From the NCBI GenBank assembly GCA_013153965.1, contig JAADDJ010000017.1:70242-107245 (forward strand): DNA of 37,004 bases, written 5' to 3'. The notes under the pieces were generated by a model, which saw only the letters and a program-made list of their open reading frames with translations, was not told the origin of the DNA and searched no databases. This document shows, piece by piece, positions 23,053-30,784 of the stretch. The DNA comes from Thermotogae bacterium (GTDB lineage: Bacteria; Hydrothermota; Hydrothermia; LBFQ01). The position numbers and the translations under genes are program-made. Each line of letters opens with the position of its first letter. The first letter of the stretch is position 1.

Positions 23053-24675
23053 ATGGCTCTCCGGTACAGGATATTGCCTCCCGACGTCGGCGAGGAGGGC
23101 GAAGCCCGCTCCCGGGCCTTCAGGCAGCTTCTCTACAATCGGAAAGTTCGGAGGGGATTGGACCTGTCCCGCCTGAATCTGTCCAAAGTGCATGACCCCT
23201 TTCTGATGGCGGGGATGGCGGAGGCCACCGAGCGGGTAAAGCGGGCGATAGAGCGGGGGGAGAGGATCCTGATCCACGGCGATTACGACGCGGATGGCAT
23301 AACGGCTTTGACCCTCCTCGTCTATGCTCTTAGGTGGCTGGGGGCCGACGTGATACCCTTCGTCCCGGACCGATTCAGGGACGGCTACGGCCTGTCCAGA
23401 CGGGGGGTTGAATTTGCCCGTAAGAGGGGGGCCAAGCTGATAATTACGGCCGACTGCGGGGTATCGTCGCATGCGGAGGTGGGGATGGCCAAAGAGTACG
23501 AGATAGACGTCATAATCACGGACCACCACCAACTTCCGGAGAGCTTGCCGAATGGTGCCATCGTGGTGCATCCCGCCGTCGGAGGTAGGTATCCGGATAC
23601 GGACCTTACGGGCGTGGGTGTGGCCTTCAAATTCGCCCTCGCCCTCTACGAGAGGATGGGGAAGGATAAGAGCGTTCTGTACTTCCTTCTGGATCTGGTG
23701 GCCGTGGGTACGGTGGCGGACGTGGGGTTGATGCTGGGGGAGAACCGCCTCTTGGTTAAGCACGGCCTCCGTCTCATGAGGCTCGGCCGCCACGTGAAGT
23801 TGGGCCTGCAGGCCCTGATAAGGCAGGCGCGCGTTCATCCGCCGATAGGGACTTGGAACATCGCGTGGCAGATAGCACCGCGCATAAACGCGGCCGGCAG
23901 GATGGGTAATAGCGACCTGGCGATGAATCTGTTGATATCCAACTCCGAGAGGGAGGTGGAGAATCTGGCCCGCAGGTTGAACGACCTGAACAATCTGCGG
24001 CGCAGGAGACAGGAGGAGCTCCTGAGGGTGCTTATGGAGGAGGCCAGTACGGACTCCCCCATCGTATTCGTCGTCAGGGAGGATGTAGATGAGGGCATAG
24101 CCGGGATCTTGGCCGGCAAGCTCCTGCATCACTTCTCAAAGCCGGCCGTGGTCGTATCCGTCTCCGGCGGCGTGGCCAAGGGCTCCCTGCGCTCCCTTGA
24201 GCCGTTCAACGTGTATGAGGCTCTCAGGGGTGCCGCCTCCCTTTTCGGCGAGGGGGATAACTTCGGGGGACATCCGCTCGCGGGAGGCTTCAGGTTGGGA
24301 GTTGATAGGCTTGAGGCTCTGCGGCGACGCCTTGAGGACTACGCCCGGAGGGTCCTGCCCGAGGGTCGTCTCGTGAAGGTCCTGTACGTAGATGCGGAGG
24401 TAGAGCCGGGGGAGCTGGATGCCGCGTTCTGGGAGGACTACGGCAACTTCCGCCCGTACGGTCAGGGATTCCCCCGTCCGGTGCTGGCCATAAAGTTCCC
24501 GACGGGACCCACGTACGCGACCGACAGGTACGTGGAGTACGTCGGCGGGGGCAAGGTATTCCGATTTCGGTTGCCCGAAGGGGTGGCTCCCCCATCGTCC
24601 GGGATTCTGGTAGTTGAGGATATCAGGTGGAGGGAGGGCCGGATAGAGGGGGATATCGTCGGCTTTCTCCCGTAA
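23053..24675 (+). CDS. recJ: Single-stranded-DNA-specific 5'-3' exonuclease RecJ
   Basis: This 540-residue protein is RecJ, a DHH-superfamily exonuclease that degrades single-stranded DNA from the 5' end in recombinational and mismatch repair. The metal-binding motifs are intact: HGDYDADGI (about 76-84), TADCGVSSH (about 135-143) and the DHH motif in ITDHHQLP (about 155-162). INAAGRMG (about 279-286) and the DHHA1-domain GGHPLAGGF (about 407-415) follow. An OB-like C-terminal domain ends the protein. No clear Shine-Dalgarno or -10 box precedes ATG 23053, so it may be read from the preceding promoter. Its stop codon lies inside the dapA promoter. Confidence 0.95.
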   Translation: MALRYRILPPDVGEEGEARSRAFRQLLYNRKVRRGLDLSRLNLSKVHDPFLMAGMAEATERVKRAIERGERILIHGDYDADGITALTLLVYALRWLGADVIPFVPDRFRDGYGLSRRGVEFARKRGAKLIITADCGVSSHAEVGMAKEYEIDVIITDHHQLPESLPNGAIVVHPAVGGRYPDTDLTGVGVAFKFALALYERMGKDKSVLYFLLDLVAVGTVADVGLMLGENRLLVKHGLRLMRLGRHVKLGLQALIRQARVHPPIGTWNIAWQIAPRINAAGRMGNSDLAMNLLISNSEREVENLARRLNDLNNLRRRRQEELLRVLMEEASTDSPIVFVVREDVDEGIAGILAGKLLHHFSKPAVVVSVSGGVAKGSLRSLEPFNVYEALRGAASLFGEGDNFGGHPLAGGFRLGVDRLEALRRRLEDYARRVLPEGRLVKVLYVDAEVEPGELDAAFWEDYGNFRPYGQGFPRPVLAIKFPTGPTYATDRYVEYVGGGKVFRFRLPEGVAPPSSGILVVEDIRWREGRIEGDIVGFLP

Positions 24676-24678
24676 ATT
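24673..24678 (+). promoter_or_regulatory. -10 box TAAATT of dapA, containing the recJ stop codon
   Basis: TAAATT starts with the TAA stop of recJ and lies 7 bases before the dapA ATG. It misses the TANAAT consensus at the fifth position. Confidence 0.5.
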
Positions 24679-24685
24679 TCCCCCT

Positions 24686-25543
24686 ATGGTTTGGACCGCC
24701 CTGATAACACCCTACAGAGAGGATGGAAGTGTAAATTACGACGAGTATGCCAGACTCCTTGAGGAGCAGTTCAAAGCGGGGGTGGATGGCGTTCTCGTAC
24801 TGGGGACGACGGGAGAGGCCCCATCCCTCAGCGACGAGGAGAAGCTCGTTCTCTACGAGTTCGCCGTAAGGAACGCTCCCAAGGGTCTGAAGTTGATGGC
24901 TGGGAGCGGTACGAACAATCTCCAGAAGACCATCCGATGGACATCCAAGGTGATGGATTTGGGCTACGACTACGCTCTTGTCGTCGTCCCATACTATCTG
25001 AAGACCTCGCAGGAGGGTCTATACCGCTACTTCAGGCGCGTGGCGGAGGAGACCGGGGCCCCCATAATACTCTACAACGTCCCCGGTCGGACCGGCACCA
25101 ACATGCTCCCCGGTACCATCGTGCGTTTGGCGGAGGTGGAGAATATCGTCGGCGTTAAGGAGGCCTCCGGCAGCGACGACGCCATATCGGAGATACTCAT
25201 AGGCGTTCCCGACGACTTCCTCGTCCTATCCGGGGACGATTCCAAGACCCTCCCCTTCCTGTCGCTCGGGGCCCACGGGGTCATATCGGTGGCCAGCAAC
25301 CTCTTTCCCGCTCAAGTATCCGAGATGGTGCGAAGGCGGGATGTGCGCGTGCATCGGGCCCTCTTCCCCCTCTTCAAGGCCCTCTTCGTAGAGCCCAACC
25401 CGATACCGGTCAGGTATTTCATGGGGTTGATGGGCTACGACGTCGGTCCGTACCGTCTCCCCCTGGTTGAGCCTTCGCAGGAGACCAAGGCTCTTCTAAG
25501 GAAGGTCTTGGCGGAGGTGCAGGAGCGACTCAGGAGCCTCTGA
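24686..25543 (+). CDS. dapA: 4-hydroxy-tetrahydrodipicolinate synthase
   Basis: The 285-residue protein is the usual length for DapA, the TIM-barrel Schiff-base enzyme that condenses pyruvate with aspartate semialdehyde in lysine and diaminopimelate (cell-wall) synthesis. Motifs include TALITPY, GTTGEAPSL (about 40-48), YNVPGRTGTNM (about 130-140, with the catalytic tyrosine) and VGVKEASG (about 153-160, with the Schiff-base lysine). N-acetylneuraminate lyases and related aldolases share this fold, but the GTTGE and YNVPGRT patterns favour DapA. No other lysine-pathway genes are adjacent. Its last 14 bases overlap the convergent BatA-like gene. Confidence 0.94.
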   Translation: MVWTALITPYREDGSVNYDEYARLLEEQFKAGVDGVLVLGTTGEAPSLSDEEKLVLYEFAVRNAPKGLKLMAGSGTNNLQKTIRWTSKVMDLGYDYALVVVPYYLKTSQEGLYRYFRRVAEETGAPIILYNVPGRTGTNMLPGTIVRLAEVENIVGVKEASGSDDAISEILIGVPDDFLVLSGDDSKTLPFLSLGAHGVISVASNLFPAQVSEMVRRRDVRVHRALFPLFKALFVEPNPIPVRYFMGLMGYDVGPYRLPLVEPSQETKALLRKVLAEVQERLRSL

Positions 25544-26855
25544 AGGCGAATACCAGAAGCATCTCAAAGGCCAGAAGGGAGAGGAAGATGAAGAGGAGAT
25601 AGGGCCAGAGGGGCTTGGGGGGGTCCGGTATCTTCACGGACGTGCGCACATTCGCCACGACGATGGCCCGCAGATTCCCATCCCGATATATCCGGTATAT
25701 CCCCGGAGCCGAGGGGACGAAGGTCTCGGGGCAGCACATCCTCGTTGGTCCCCGTATCTCAACCGGCTCGGCGAATCTGACCGTATCTCCCACACCAACG
25801 TATATCTTGGAGGCACTCTCCGAGAGTAGGGGGATGAATCGCAGAAAATCCGGCGTGAAGGCCCAGCCGGTACCCGTGGGATGGAAACCGAAGAAGTACC
25901 TGCCATCGTGATACGCCCCGACCACCTTACCCTCGGCGTCAAGAAGGACGGGCCTTTCGGACAGGATGACGCATCCGCTGTCCTTGAGGACGAAGACCAC
26001 CTCGGCGGGCTGCGCCTTCAGACCAGATTCGGAGAGGAGCCCACAGTCGGTCGTGAAGTTGAGGGAGCCGGCCTCCTTCAGGATGGTGTCAACCCCGACC
26101 TTGAGATCCAATCCGAGCGTTTTCAGGAGCGCCTCCCAAACCTCCCTCTCCAACCCTTTGGCGACCACCAGCCCCCCACCCTTACCCTCAAGGATGTAGT
26201 CGTGGAGGACCCGGCCGTCTATCCTGAGGCTCACCTCCCCCTTGAGGGGTATGGCCACCTCGTACGTGCGCTCTTGTCCGGAGGGAACGAAGAGGCTATC
26301 GCTGAGGAGGACTCCATCATCCCCCTGCAGGAGTATCTTGAACCACCGGTCCTTTCCCGTGTTGAGTATCTTCAGCTTCAAACCTTCGGGGGTGGCCTCA
26401 AAATCCCTTATCTCCCAGTCGGATGCCATGGACCAGATCTCGTACTCCGTGGAGGGCAGCGCCGACCACGCCCCCACGAGGGCCACCTTCCCGGAGGGAG
26501 CATCCGTAGGGCTGAAGCGGATTCTGGCGAACTCCCCCCACCTCTCCCTTATCTCCCGCAGGAGATTCGGGGGGACATCCTTCACCCATATCTCGGCGGG
26601 GGGCTTTCCCCTGTAGAGGAACGGACGGGCCGGGTAGAGCAGGACCACGAACACCATGAGGGCCCGCAGGAGAACCACGAGTATATCCCTCAACCTCAAG
26701 AGCAGGAAACCGCCCGTTCTGCCGGACTTCAGTATATCCACCCAAGAGAATCTCACCTTCGGGGCCAGCCGGCTGGCGACGGTGTGCAGCACCACCGTGA
26801 ATATGCCGCCCCCCACGGCCGCCCACAGCCACCACGGATTCACTACCCAGAACAA
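25530..26855 (-). CDS. BatA-like membrane protein with degenerate vWA region
   Basis: This 441-residue protein starts with the aerotolerance-regulator (BatA) N-terminal module. VNPWWLWA and a first membrane helix are followed by VRFSWVDIL and RLRDILVVLLRALMVFVVLLYPARP (about 54-78), which reads almost as in BatA relatives. A von Willebrand A domain normally follows, but the metal-site motif DxSxS is replaced by DVPPN at 93-97. The remaining domain looks beta-rich, and a final membrane helix (LLFIFLSLLAFEMLLVFAF) ends the protein. The start is a TTG that coincides with the predicted transcript start after a TACAAT box; a GTG four codons later is an alternative. MoxR-type ATPases, usual partners, are absent here. 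Confidence 0.85.
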   Translation of the reverse strand: MFWVVNPWWLWAAVGGGIFTVVLHTVASRLAPKVRFSWVDILKSGRTGGFLLLRLRDILVVLLRALMVFVVLLYPARPFLYRGKPPAEIWVKDVPPNLLREIRERWGEFARIRFSPTDAPSGKVALVGAWSALPSTEYEIWSMASDWEIRDFEATPEGLKLKILNTGKDRWFKILLQGDDGVLLSDSLFVPSGQERTYEVAIPLKGEVSLRIDGRVLHDYILEGKGGGLVVAKGLEREVWEALLKTLGLDLKVGVDTILKEAGSLNFTTDCGLLSESGLKAQPAEVVFVLKDSGCVILSERPVLLDAEGKVVGAYHDGRYFFGFHPTGTGWAFTPDFLRFIPLLSESASKIYVGVGDTVRFAEPVEIRGPTRMCCPETFVPSAPGIYRIYRDGNLRAIVVANVRTSVKIPDPPKPLWPYLLFIFLSLLAFEMLLVFAFRGS

Positions 26856-26861
26856 CGGAAG

Positions 26862-26867
26862 ATTGTA
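26862..26867 (-). promoter_or_regulatory. -10 box TACAAT of the BatA-like gene
   Basis: TACAAT lies 6 bases before a TTG at 26855, so the mRNA would begin exactly on the TTG codon. Confidence 0.55.
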
Positions 26868-26876
26868 CGGGAGTAT

Positions 26877-27929
26877 CTACACCCAGACCCCCGGGATCCT
26901 CTCCCCGCACCTGTGGCACACACCCCTCTCCTCCCATAGCTCCTGAACCCGGTATCCCTCCCGCCTTATGAGGAGTGTCCCACACTTGGGACAGTAGGTG
27001 GATGAGTGCTCGGGGTCATACACGTTCCCCACATACACGAACTTGAGGCCCTCCTCCTTGCCTATCTCGTAGGCTCGCAGGAGGGTAGTGTAGGGGGTGG
27101 GACGTATGTGGAGCATCTTGTAGGCCGGATGGGCGGCCGTTATGTGCCAAGGCATGTTGGGATTTACGGATGCGAGGAAGCGGGCTATGGACCTTATCTC
27201 CTCCTCCGAATCGTTGTATCCGTCTATCAGGAGCGTTGTTATCTCAACCCATATCTTCGGCCAGATCTCGCCGCCCAGATACTCAATATTCTCCAGAACC
27301 GGCTTCAGGCGGCCCCCCGTTATCTTCCTGTAGAACTCGTCGGAGAAGGATTTTAGGTCAATGTTGGCCGCGTGCAGAAGGCCGTCCATGTACTTCCAAG
27401 CGTGATGGGTCTCAAATCCCGAGGATACGAATACGTTGCGCATCTCCCTCTCAACCCCCAGAGCGGCTATGTCGTGGGCGTACTCTATCCACACGACGGG
27501 CTCGTTGTAGGTGTAGGCTAAGAGCCTGACCCCGTAGTACTCCGCCGTCGCCACCACCCTCTCCGGGGGCCAGTCGTATCCTATGAATACGTCGGTCTCC
27601 CCGGTTTTGGGGTCAAACTTGAAGTCCTTCAGCTGGCTTATCTCCCAGTTTTGGCAGAATTTGCACTCAAAGTTGCAGCCCACCGTTCCCACCGACAGTA
27701 TGCCCTCCCCCGGCAGGAAGTGGTATAGGGGCTTCTTCTCAACCGGGTCTATATGAACGGCGGCCGCCTTCCCGTAAGTGACCAAATACAGCTTGCCGTC
27801 GTAATTCCTGCGAACTCCGCACTTCCCAGAGCCTTCGGGTTTGACGGCGCACCAGTGATGGCATGCTATGCACTGCACGACCCCCTTCTTCAGGGGCCTC
27901 TGAAGGTCGCACTCTCTCAAGGGTGGCAT
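26877..27929 (-). CDS. amrS: AmmeMemoRadiSam system radical SAM enzyme AmrS
   Basis: The 350-residue protein matches the radical SAM member of the AmmeMemoRadiSam trio. The iron-sulfur motif CxxxCxxC reads CNFECKFC at 85-92. An N-terminal cysteine-rich segment (CIACHHWC, GKCGVRRN) precedes it, and PLYHFLPGEGILSVGTVG is typical of the family. A C-terminal zinc-ribbon-like CPKCG...CHRCG lies at about 320-345. The reaction is not firmly known from sequence; the family is thought to carry out radical chemistry with the partners AMMECR1 and Memo, neither of which is in this window. It is leaderless, and its -10 box contains the stop codon of the upstream prenyltransferase. Confidence 0.93.
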   Translation of the reverse strand: MPPLRECDLQRPLKKGVVQCIACHHWCAVKPEGSGKCGVRRNYDGKLYLVTYGKAAAVHIDPVEKKPLYHFLPGEGILSVGTVGCNFECKFCQNWEISQLKDFKFDPKTGETDVFIGYDWPPERVVATAEYYGVRLLAYTYNEPVVWIEYAHDIAALGVEREMRNVFVSSGFETHHAWKYMDGLLHAANIDLKSFSDEFYRKITGGRLKPVLENIEYLGGEIWPKIWVEITTLLIDGYNDSEEEIRSIARFLASVNPNMPWHITAAHPAYKMLHIRPTPYTTLLRAYEIGKEEGLKFVYVGNVYDPEHSSTYCPKCGTLLIRREGYRVQELWEERGVCHRCGERIPGVWV

Positions 27930-27935
27930 CGGAGC

Positions 27936-27941
27936 ATTTTA
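27936..27941 (-). promoter_or_regulatory. -10 box TAAAAT of amrS, containing the ubiA-family stop codon
   Basis: TAAAAT begins with the TAA stop codon of the prenyltransferase gene and lies 6 bases before the amrS ATG, so the transcript would start on the ATG itself. Confidence 0.65.
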
Positions 27942-28796
27942 AAGTCGTCGGAGGAGGAAGGTTGAGAGAACCAGGAGGCCGTAGAGGGCGGCGCTCGCCA
28001 GTATGAAGGGGTCGCTCAGGAGGTCGTCGGATGGCTCCCCCTTCTGGAGGTTGTGGGTTATGTGGTAGTAGCGGAAGAGCCCGAACACGACCACGGGGAC
28101 CGTTAGCACCAGCATGGGGTGGGAACCCTCAAGGGTGTAAAGGGTATAGACAACGAGCGTTAGGGTGGCGGAGATGTTCATTATCTGGTCCAGATAATAG
28201 ACCGAGTAGTGCCTGAGGGAGCTGCGATGGTTGGAGCCCTCATCCCCCAGAAGTAGGACCTCGTACCTGCGCTTTCCTATGGCCAGAAAGAGGGCGAGGA
28301 AGAATACGGTCAGGAATAGGTAGGTTGATACCGGCACGTCTATGGCTTGGGCGCCCGCGAACACCCGGAGGACGAATCCGAAGGCTATGGAGAAGATGTC
28401 CAACAGTTGCCAGTTTTTGAGCACCAACGAGTAGAGGAGATTGTTCAGGGCGTAGAGCGCGAGAACGGCGAGGAAGGTCGGACCTAACCGGAGGCCCAGA
28501 AGGAGGGAGCCAACGGCGGAGAGGAGGCCCAATACGATGGCTCCAACGACGGAAACCTGTCCCGAGGGTAGGGGACGTTTCCTCTTGACGGGATGTAGTT
28601 TATCCCTCTCAAGGTCGTGAATATCGTTGAAGACATAGACGGCGGATGCCAAGAGGGAGAACGATACGAAGGCTATCACCACTCTGGGAAGGTTGGCGAC
28701 AAGCCACTCAAGCGAGGGGGCGGCGAATACGAGGGGAACGAAGAGTAGCAGATTCTTGACCCACTGCTTGGGGCGAAGTATCTTCAGATAGGCCAC
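27939..28796 (-). CDS. UbiA-family prenyltransferase, decaprenyl-phosphate phosphoribosyltransferase-like
   Basis: This 285-residue protein has about eight to nine membrane helices and the two Asp-rich motifs of UbiA enzymes. The first, NDIHDLERDKLHPVKRKRPL (57-76), is in the form typical of decaprenyl-phosphate phosphoribosyltransferases, which attach PRPP ribose phosphate to a polyprenyl phosphate for arabinose-type cell-envelope sugars. The opening LRPKQWVKNLLLFVPLVF also fits that subfamily. Other UbiA activities (quinone or lipid prenylation) remain possible. It starts at a GTG 9 bases after a TAAACT box that contains the transketolase stop. Placement after a transketolase half is suggestive of pentose use but not proof. 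Confidence 0.88.
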   Translation of the reverse strand: MAYLKILRPKQWVKNLLLFVPLVFAAPSLEWLVANLPRVVIAFVSFSLLASAVYVFNDIHDLERDKLHPVKRKRPLPSGQVSVVGAIVLGLLSAVGSLLLGLRLGPTFLAVLALYALNNLLYSLVLKNWQLLDIFSIAFGFVLRVFAGAQAIDVPVSTYLFLTVFFLALFLAIGKRRYEVLLLGDEGSNHRSSLRHYSVYYLDQIMNISATLTLVVYTLYTLEGSHPMLVLTVPVVVFGLFRYYHITHNLQKGEPSDDLLSDPFILASAALYGLLVLSTFLLRRL

Positions 28797-28805
28797 GGAG
28801 CGTGA

Positions 28806-28811
28806 AGTTTA
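28806..28811 (-). promoter_or_regulatory. -10-like box TAAACT of the prenyltransferase, containing the transketolase stop codon
   Basis: TAAACT begins with the TAA stop of the transketolase gene and lies 9 bases before the GTG at 28796. It is a weaker match than others; the gene might instead be read through from upstream. Confidence 0.4.
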
Positions 28812-29642
28812 AAGCGGCGTGGAGTTCAACTCTTCCATCGCCTTCCTGTAGAGCTCCTCGGTCAGCACCTTACTGTGCCACTCGGGACGGTTCTCCATAA
28901 AGGATATACCCTTACCCTTGACGGTGCGGGCTATTATCAGTTGGGGAGCATCCTCAACTCCCTTGGCCCAATTGAAGGCCTCGTAAAGGAGGTTCAGGTC
29001 GTGCCCGTCCTCCACCACCTTCACCGCCCACTTGAAATCCCTGAACTTCCTCTCTATCGGCGTGGGGTCGTTTATACGATGCACGTCTCCCTCTATCTGG
29101 AGACCGTTGTAATCCAATACGAATGTCAAGTTGGAGAGGGAGCGGTTCCCCGCCAGCATCACCGCCTCCCAAGTTTGACCCTCCTGAAGCTCCGCGTCGC
29201 TTATCAGGGCATAGACGCGAGAGGGCCTGCCGTCCATGCGCAACCCCAAGGCCATACCCACGGCCACGGACGTCCCTTGGGAGAGGGATCCCGTGGATGT
29301 CTCCGCGAGCGGAGTTTTACGCCTTGATGGATGCCCCTGGAGGATCCCATCCGCCCTGCGAAATCTCCATAGGTCCTCCCGCTCTATCCATCCGAGGAGG
29401 GACCATAGCGAGTAAAGGGTGGCGCAGGCGTGCCCCTTGGACAGGACGAATCTGTCCCTCCCCTCCCACAGGGGCTCCTCCCTGCGGAGATTCATCACCT
29501 TGAAGAAGAGGAGTACGCCTATCTCAACCCACGAGAGGGCCCCACCCTGATGGCCCGACTGGGCCCTGTAGGTCATCTCCACTATGTCCTTGCGAACCTG
29601 AAGTGCCTTCCGTTTCAAGTCCAATACCTCTTCGGGATTCAT
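28809..29642 (-). CDS. tktN: Transketolase, N-terminal subunit
   Basis: The 277-residue protein is the thiamine-diphosphate-binding half of a split transketolase, which moves two-carbon units between sugar phosphates in the pentose phosphate pathway. It has SGHQGGALSWVEIGVLLFF (about 29-47), the SKGHA motif (about 69-73) and STGSLSQGTSVAVGMALG (about 116-133). The cofactor motif is in the form SDAELQEG, keeping the metal-binding Asp and Glu of GDGE. The C-terminal half, normally the next gene, is absent; the next gene is a prenyltransferase. The partner must be elsewhere. It is leaderless with TAGAAT 6 bases upstream. Confidence 0.93.
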   Translation of the reverse strand: MNPEEVLDLKRKALQVRKDIVEMTYRAQSGHQGGALSWVEIGVLLFFKVMNLRREEPLWEGRDRFVLSKGHACATLYSLWSLLGWIEREDLWRFRRADGILQGHPSRRKTPLAETSTGSLSQGTSVAVGMALGLRMDGRPSRVYALISDAELQEGQTWEAVMLAGNRSLSNLTFVLDYNGLQIEGDVHRINDPTPIERKFRDFKWAVKVVEDGHDLNLLYEAFNWAKGVEDAPQLIIARTVKGKGISFMENRPEWHSKVLTEELYRKAMEELNSTPL

Positions 29643-29667
29643 CCGAGCATTCTAAGGGATGCTCGGA
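29642..29667. repeat. 9-bp inverted repeat over the transketolase promoter
   Basis: TCCGAGCAT (29642-29650) and ATGCTCGGA (29659-29667) are perfect inverted copies separated by 8 bp. The repeat spans the tktN start codon edge and its -10 box, and lies between divergent tktN and mrp. It could be an operator or an mRNA-end hairpin; no regulator is evident. Confidence 0.5.
29649..29654 (-). promoter_or_regulatory. -10 box TAGAAT of tktN
   Basis: TAGAAT lies 6 bases before the ATG at 29642, placing the transcript start on the ATG. It sits inside the 9-bp inverted repeat. Confidence 0.65.
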
Positions 29668-29697
29668 GCCCGCGGGGAGGCCTGCGAAGGTAAGCCG

Positions 29698-29703
29698 TAT
29701 AAT
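29698..29703 (+). promoter_or_regulatory. -10 box TATAAT of mrp
   Basis: A consensus TATAAT lies 9 bases before the ATG at 29713, leaving about three leader bases. It argues against an earlier in-frame ATG at 29659. Confidence 0.7.
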
Positions 29704-29712
29704 GCCCGCCTC

Positions 29713-30756
29713 ATGAGCGCCAAGCGAGCCCTTGACATCCTCAAGACCATAACCGTCGGAGATAAGGATATCGTCAGCGCCGGCTACCTTGGAAGTCTCT
29801 CCGTTGAGGGGGATAGGGCCGAGGTCGTACTCCTGCTTCCATCCTCCCTGAAGGAGCAGGCGGAGGCGATAAAGACGGCCGTGGAGAAACGCCTCACGGA
29901 GGCCGGTTTCAAGGCGGACGTCCGATACCGCGTGAGGGAGAGAAAGCCCTCCCTGAAGGTGAATGTGGGCCCGGTGGGGAAGAAGCGCATACCCGGGGTT
30001 AAGAAGGTTCTGGCCGTCGCCAGCGGGAAGGGGGGCGTCGGTAAATCCACCGTGGCCGTGAATCTCGCCGTGGCCCTCGCCAAACTTGGGCTTAAGGTCG
30101 GTCTGTTTGATGCGGATGTGTATGGTCCCTCGGTTTCCGTCCTCATGGGGCTGGAGGGCGAGAGGGTCTTCGTCACGCCTGACAGGCGCTTCAAACCCAT
30201 AGAGAAGTACGGGGTGCATGTGATCACCTTCGGCGTCCTCGTCAAGGAGGATACCCCCATCCTGTGGAGAGGGGCCATGCTCCACAAAGCCTACGAGGAG
30301 TTGCTCATGCAGACGGCGTGGGAGGACTTGGATATACTCGTTATGGACCTTCCACCCGGTACGGGCGATTCCCATCTCTCTCTGGCGCAGGGCTACACCG
30401 TGGATGGGGCGGTGGTCGTCACCACTCCCCAGATGGTCGCCGTCGCCGACGTTCTAAGGGCGGTGAAGGGATTTGAGAAGTTGGAGATACCGGTGCTGGG
30501 GATAGTGGAGAACATGGCGTACTTCCCCTGCCCGGAGAATGGCAAGAGGTACTACATCTTCGGCAGGGGCGGAGCCGACAGGCTCTCCGAGATGACCGGC
30601 TATCCGGTGCTCGCCCGCGTACCGATAGACGAGTACGTATCCTCATCCGGCGATGCGGGAGTGCCGGTGGTTCATGCCTATCCGGACGTCCCCAGCTCTC
30701 GCGCCCTTATGGACCTTGCCGGCCACGTTCGCCAAGATTTGCTTTCCGGTCTATAA
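29713..30756 (+). CDS. mrp: Mrp/NBP35-family iron-sulfur cluster carrier ATPase
   Basis: The 347-residue protein has an N-terminal DUF59/MIP18-like domain (about 1-85: ALDILKTITVGDKDIVSAG) followed by a ParA/MinD-type ATPase. The ATPase has the deviant Walker A ASGKGGVGKST (about 105-115), FDADVYGPSV, the switch MDLPPGTGDSHLSL and VENMAYFPCPENG. Mrp proteins carry and deliver Fe-S clusters in the cytoplasm. The motif FPCPENG carries a single cysteine rather than the CxxC pair of many Mrp proteins, so cluster ligation may differ. It is leaderless. The downstream ferredoxin, an Fe-S client, begins 28 bases later from a promoter holding the mrp stop codon. Confidence 0.93.
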   Translation: MSAKRALDILKTITVGDKDIVSAGYLGSLSVEGDRAEVVLLLPSSLKEQAEAIKTAVEKRLTEAGFKADVRYRVRERKPSLKVNVGPVGKKRIPGVKKVLAVASGKGGVGKSTVAVNLAVALAKLGLKVGLFDADVYGPSVSVLMGLEGERVFVTPDRRFKPIEKYGVHVITFGVLVKEDTPILWRGAMLHKAYEELLMQTAWEDLDILVMDLPPGTGDSHLSLAQGYTVDGAVVVTTPQMVAVADVLRAVKGFEKLEIPVLGIVENMAYFPCPENGKRYYIFGRGGADRLSEMTGYPVLARVPIDEYVSSSGDAGVPVVHAYPDVPSSRALMDLAGHVRQDLLSGL

Positions 30757-30757
30757 T
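30752..30757 (+). promoter_or_regulatory. -10 box TATAAT of the ferredoxin gene, containing the mrp stop codon
   Basis: TATAAT contains the TAA stop of mrp. Unlike most others here it is 27 bases before the ATG, leaving a leader of about 21 bases with a strong GGAGGT site (30771-30776), which suits high expression. Confidence 0.6.
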
Positions 30758-30784
30758 ACCGGCCGTAAAAGGAGGTGGATAACC

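Noticed and set aside
23047-24132. 361-codon open frame on the minus strand
   Set aside because: It lies wholly opposite recJ, whose motifs are intact; the antisense translation is low-complexity and shows no family pattern.
25881-26939. 352-codon open frame on the plus strand
   Set aside because: It is antisense to the BatA-like gene and amrS 3' end; composition is Pro/Glu/His-rich without recognisable domains.
29524-30375. 283-codon open frame on the minus strand across tktN and mrp
   Set aside because: It runs through the divergent promoters and is antisense to the Mrp Walker A region, so it is a shadow frame.
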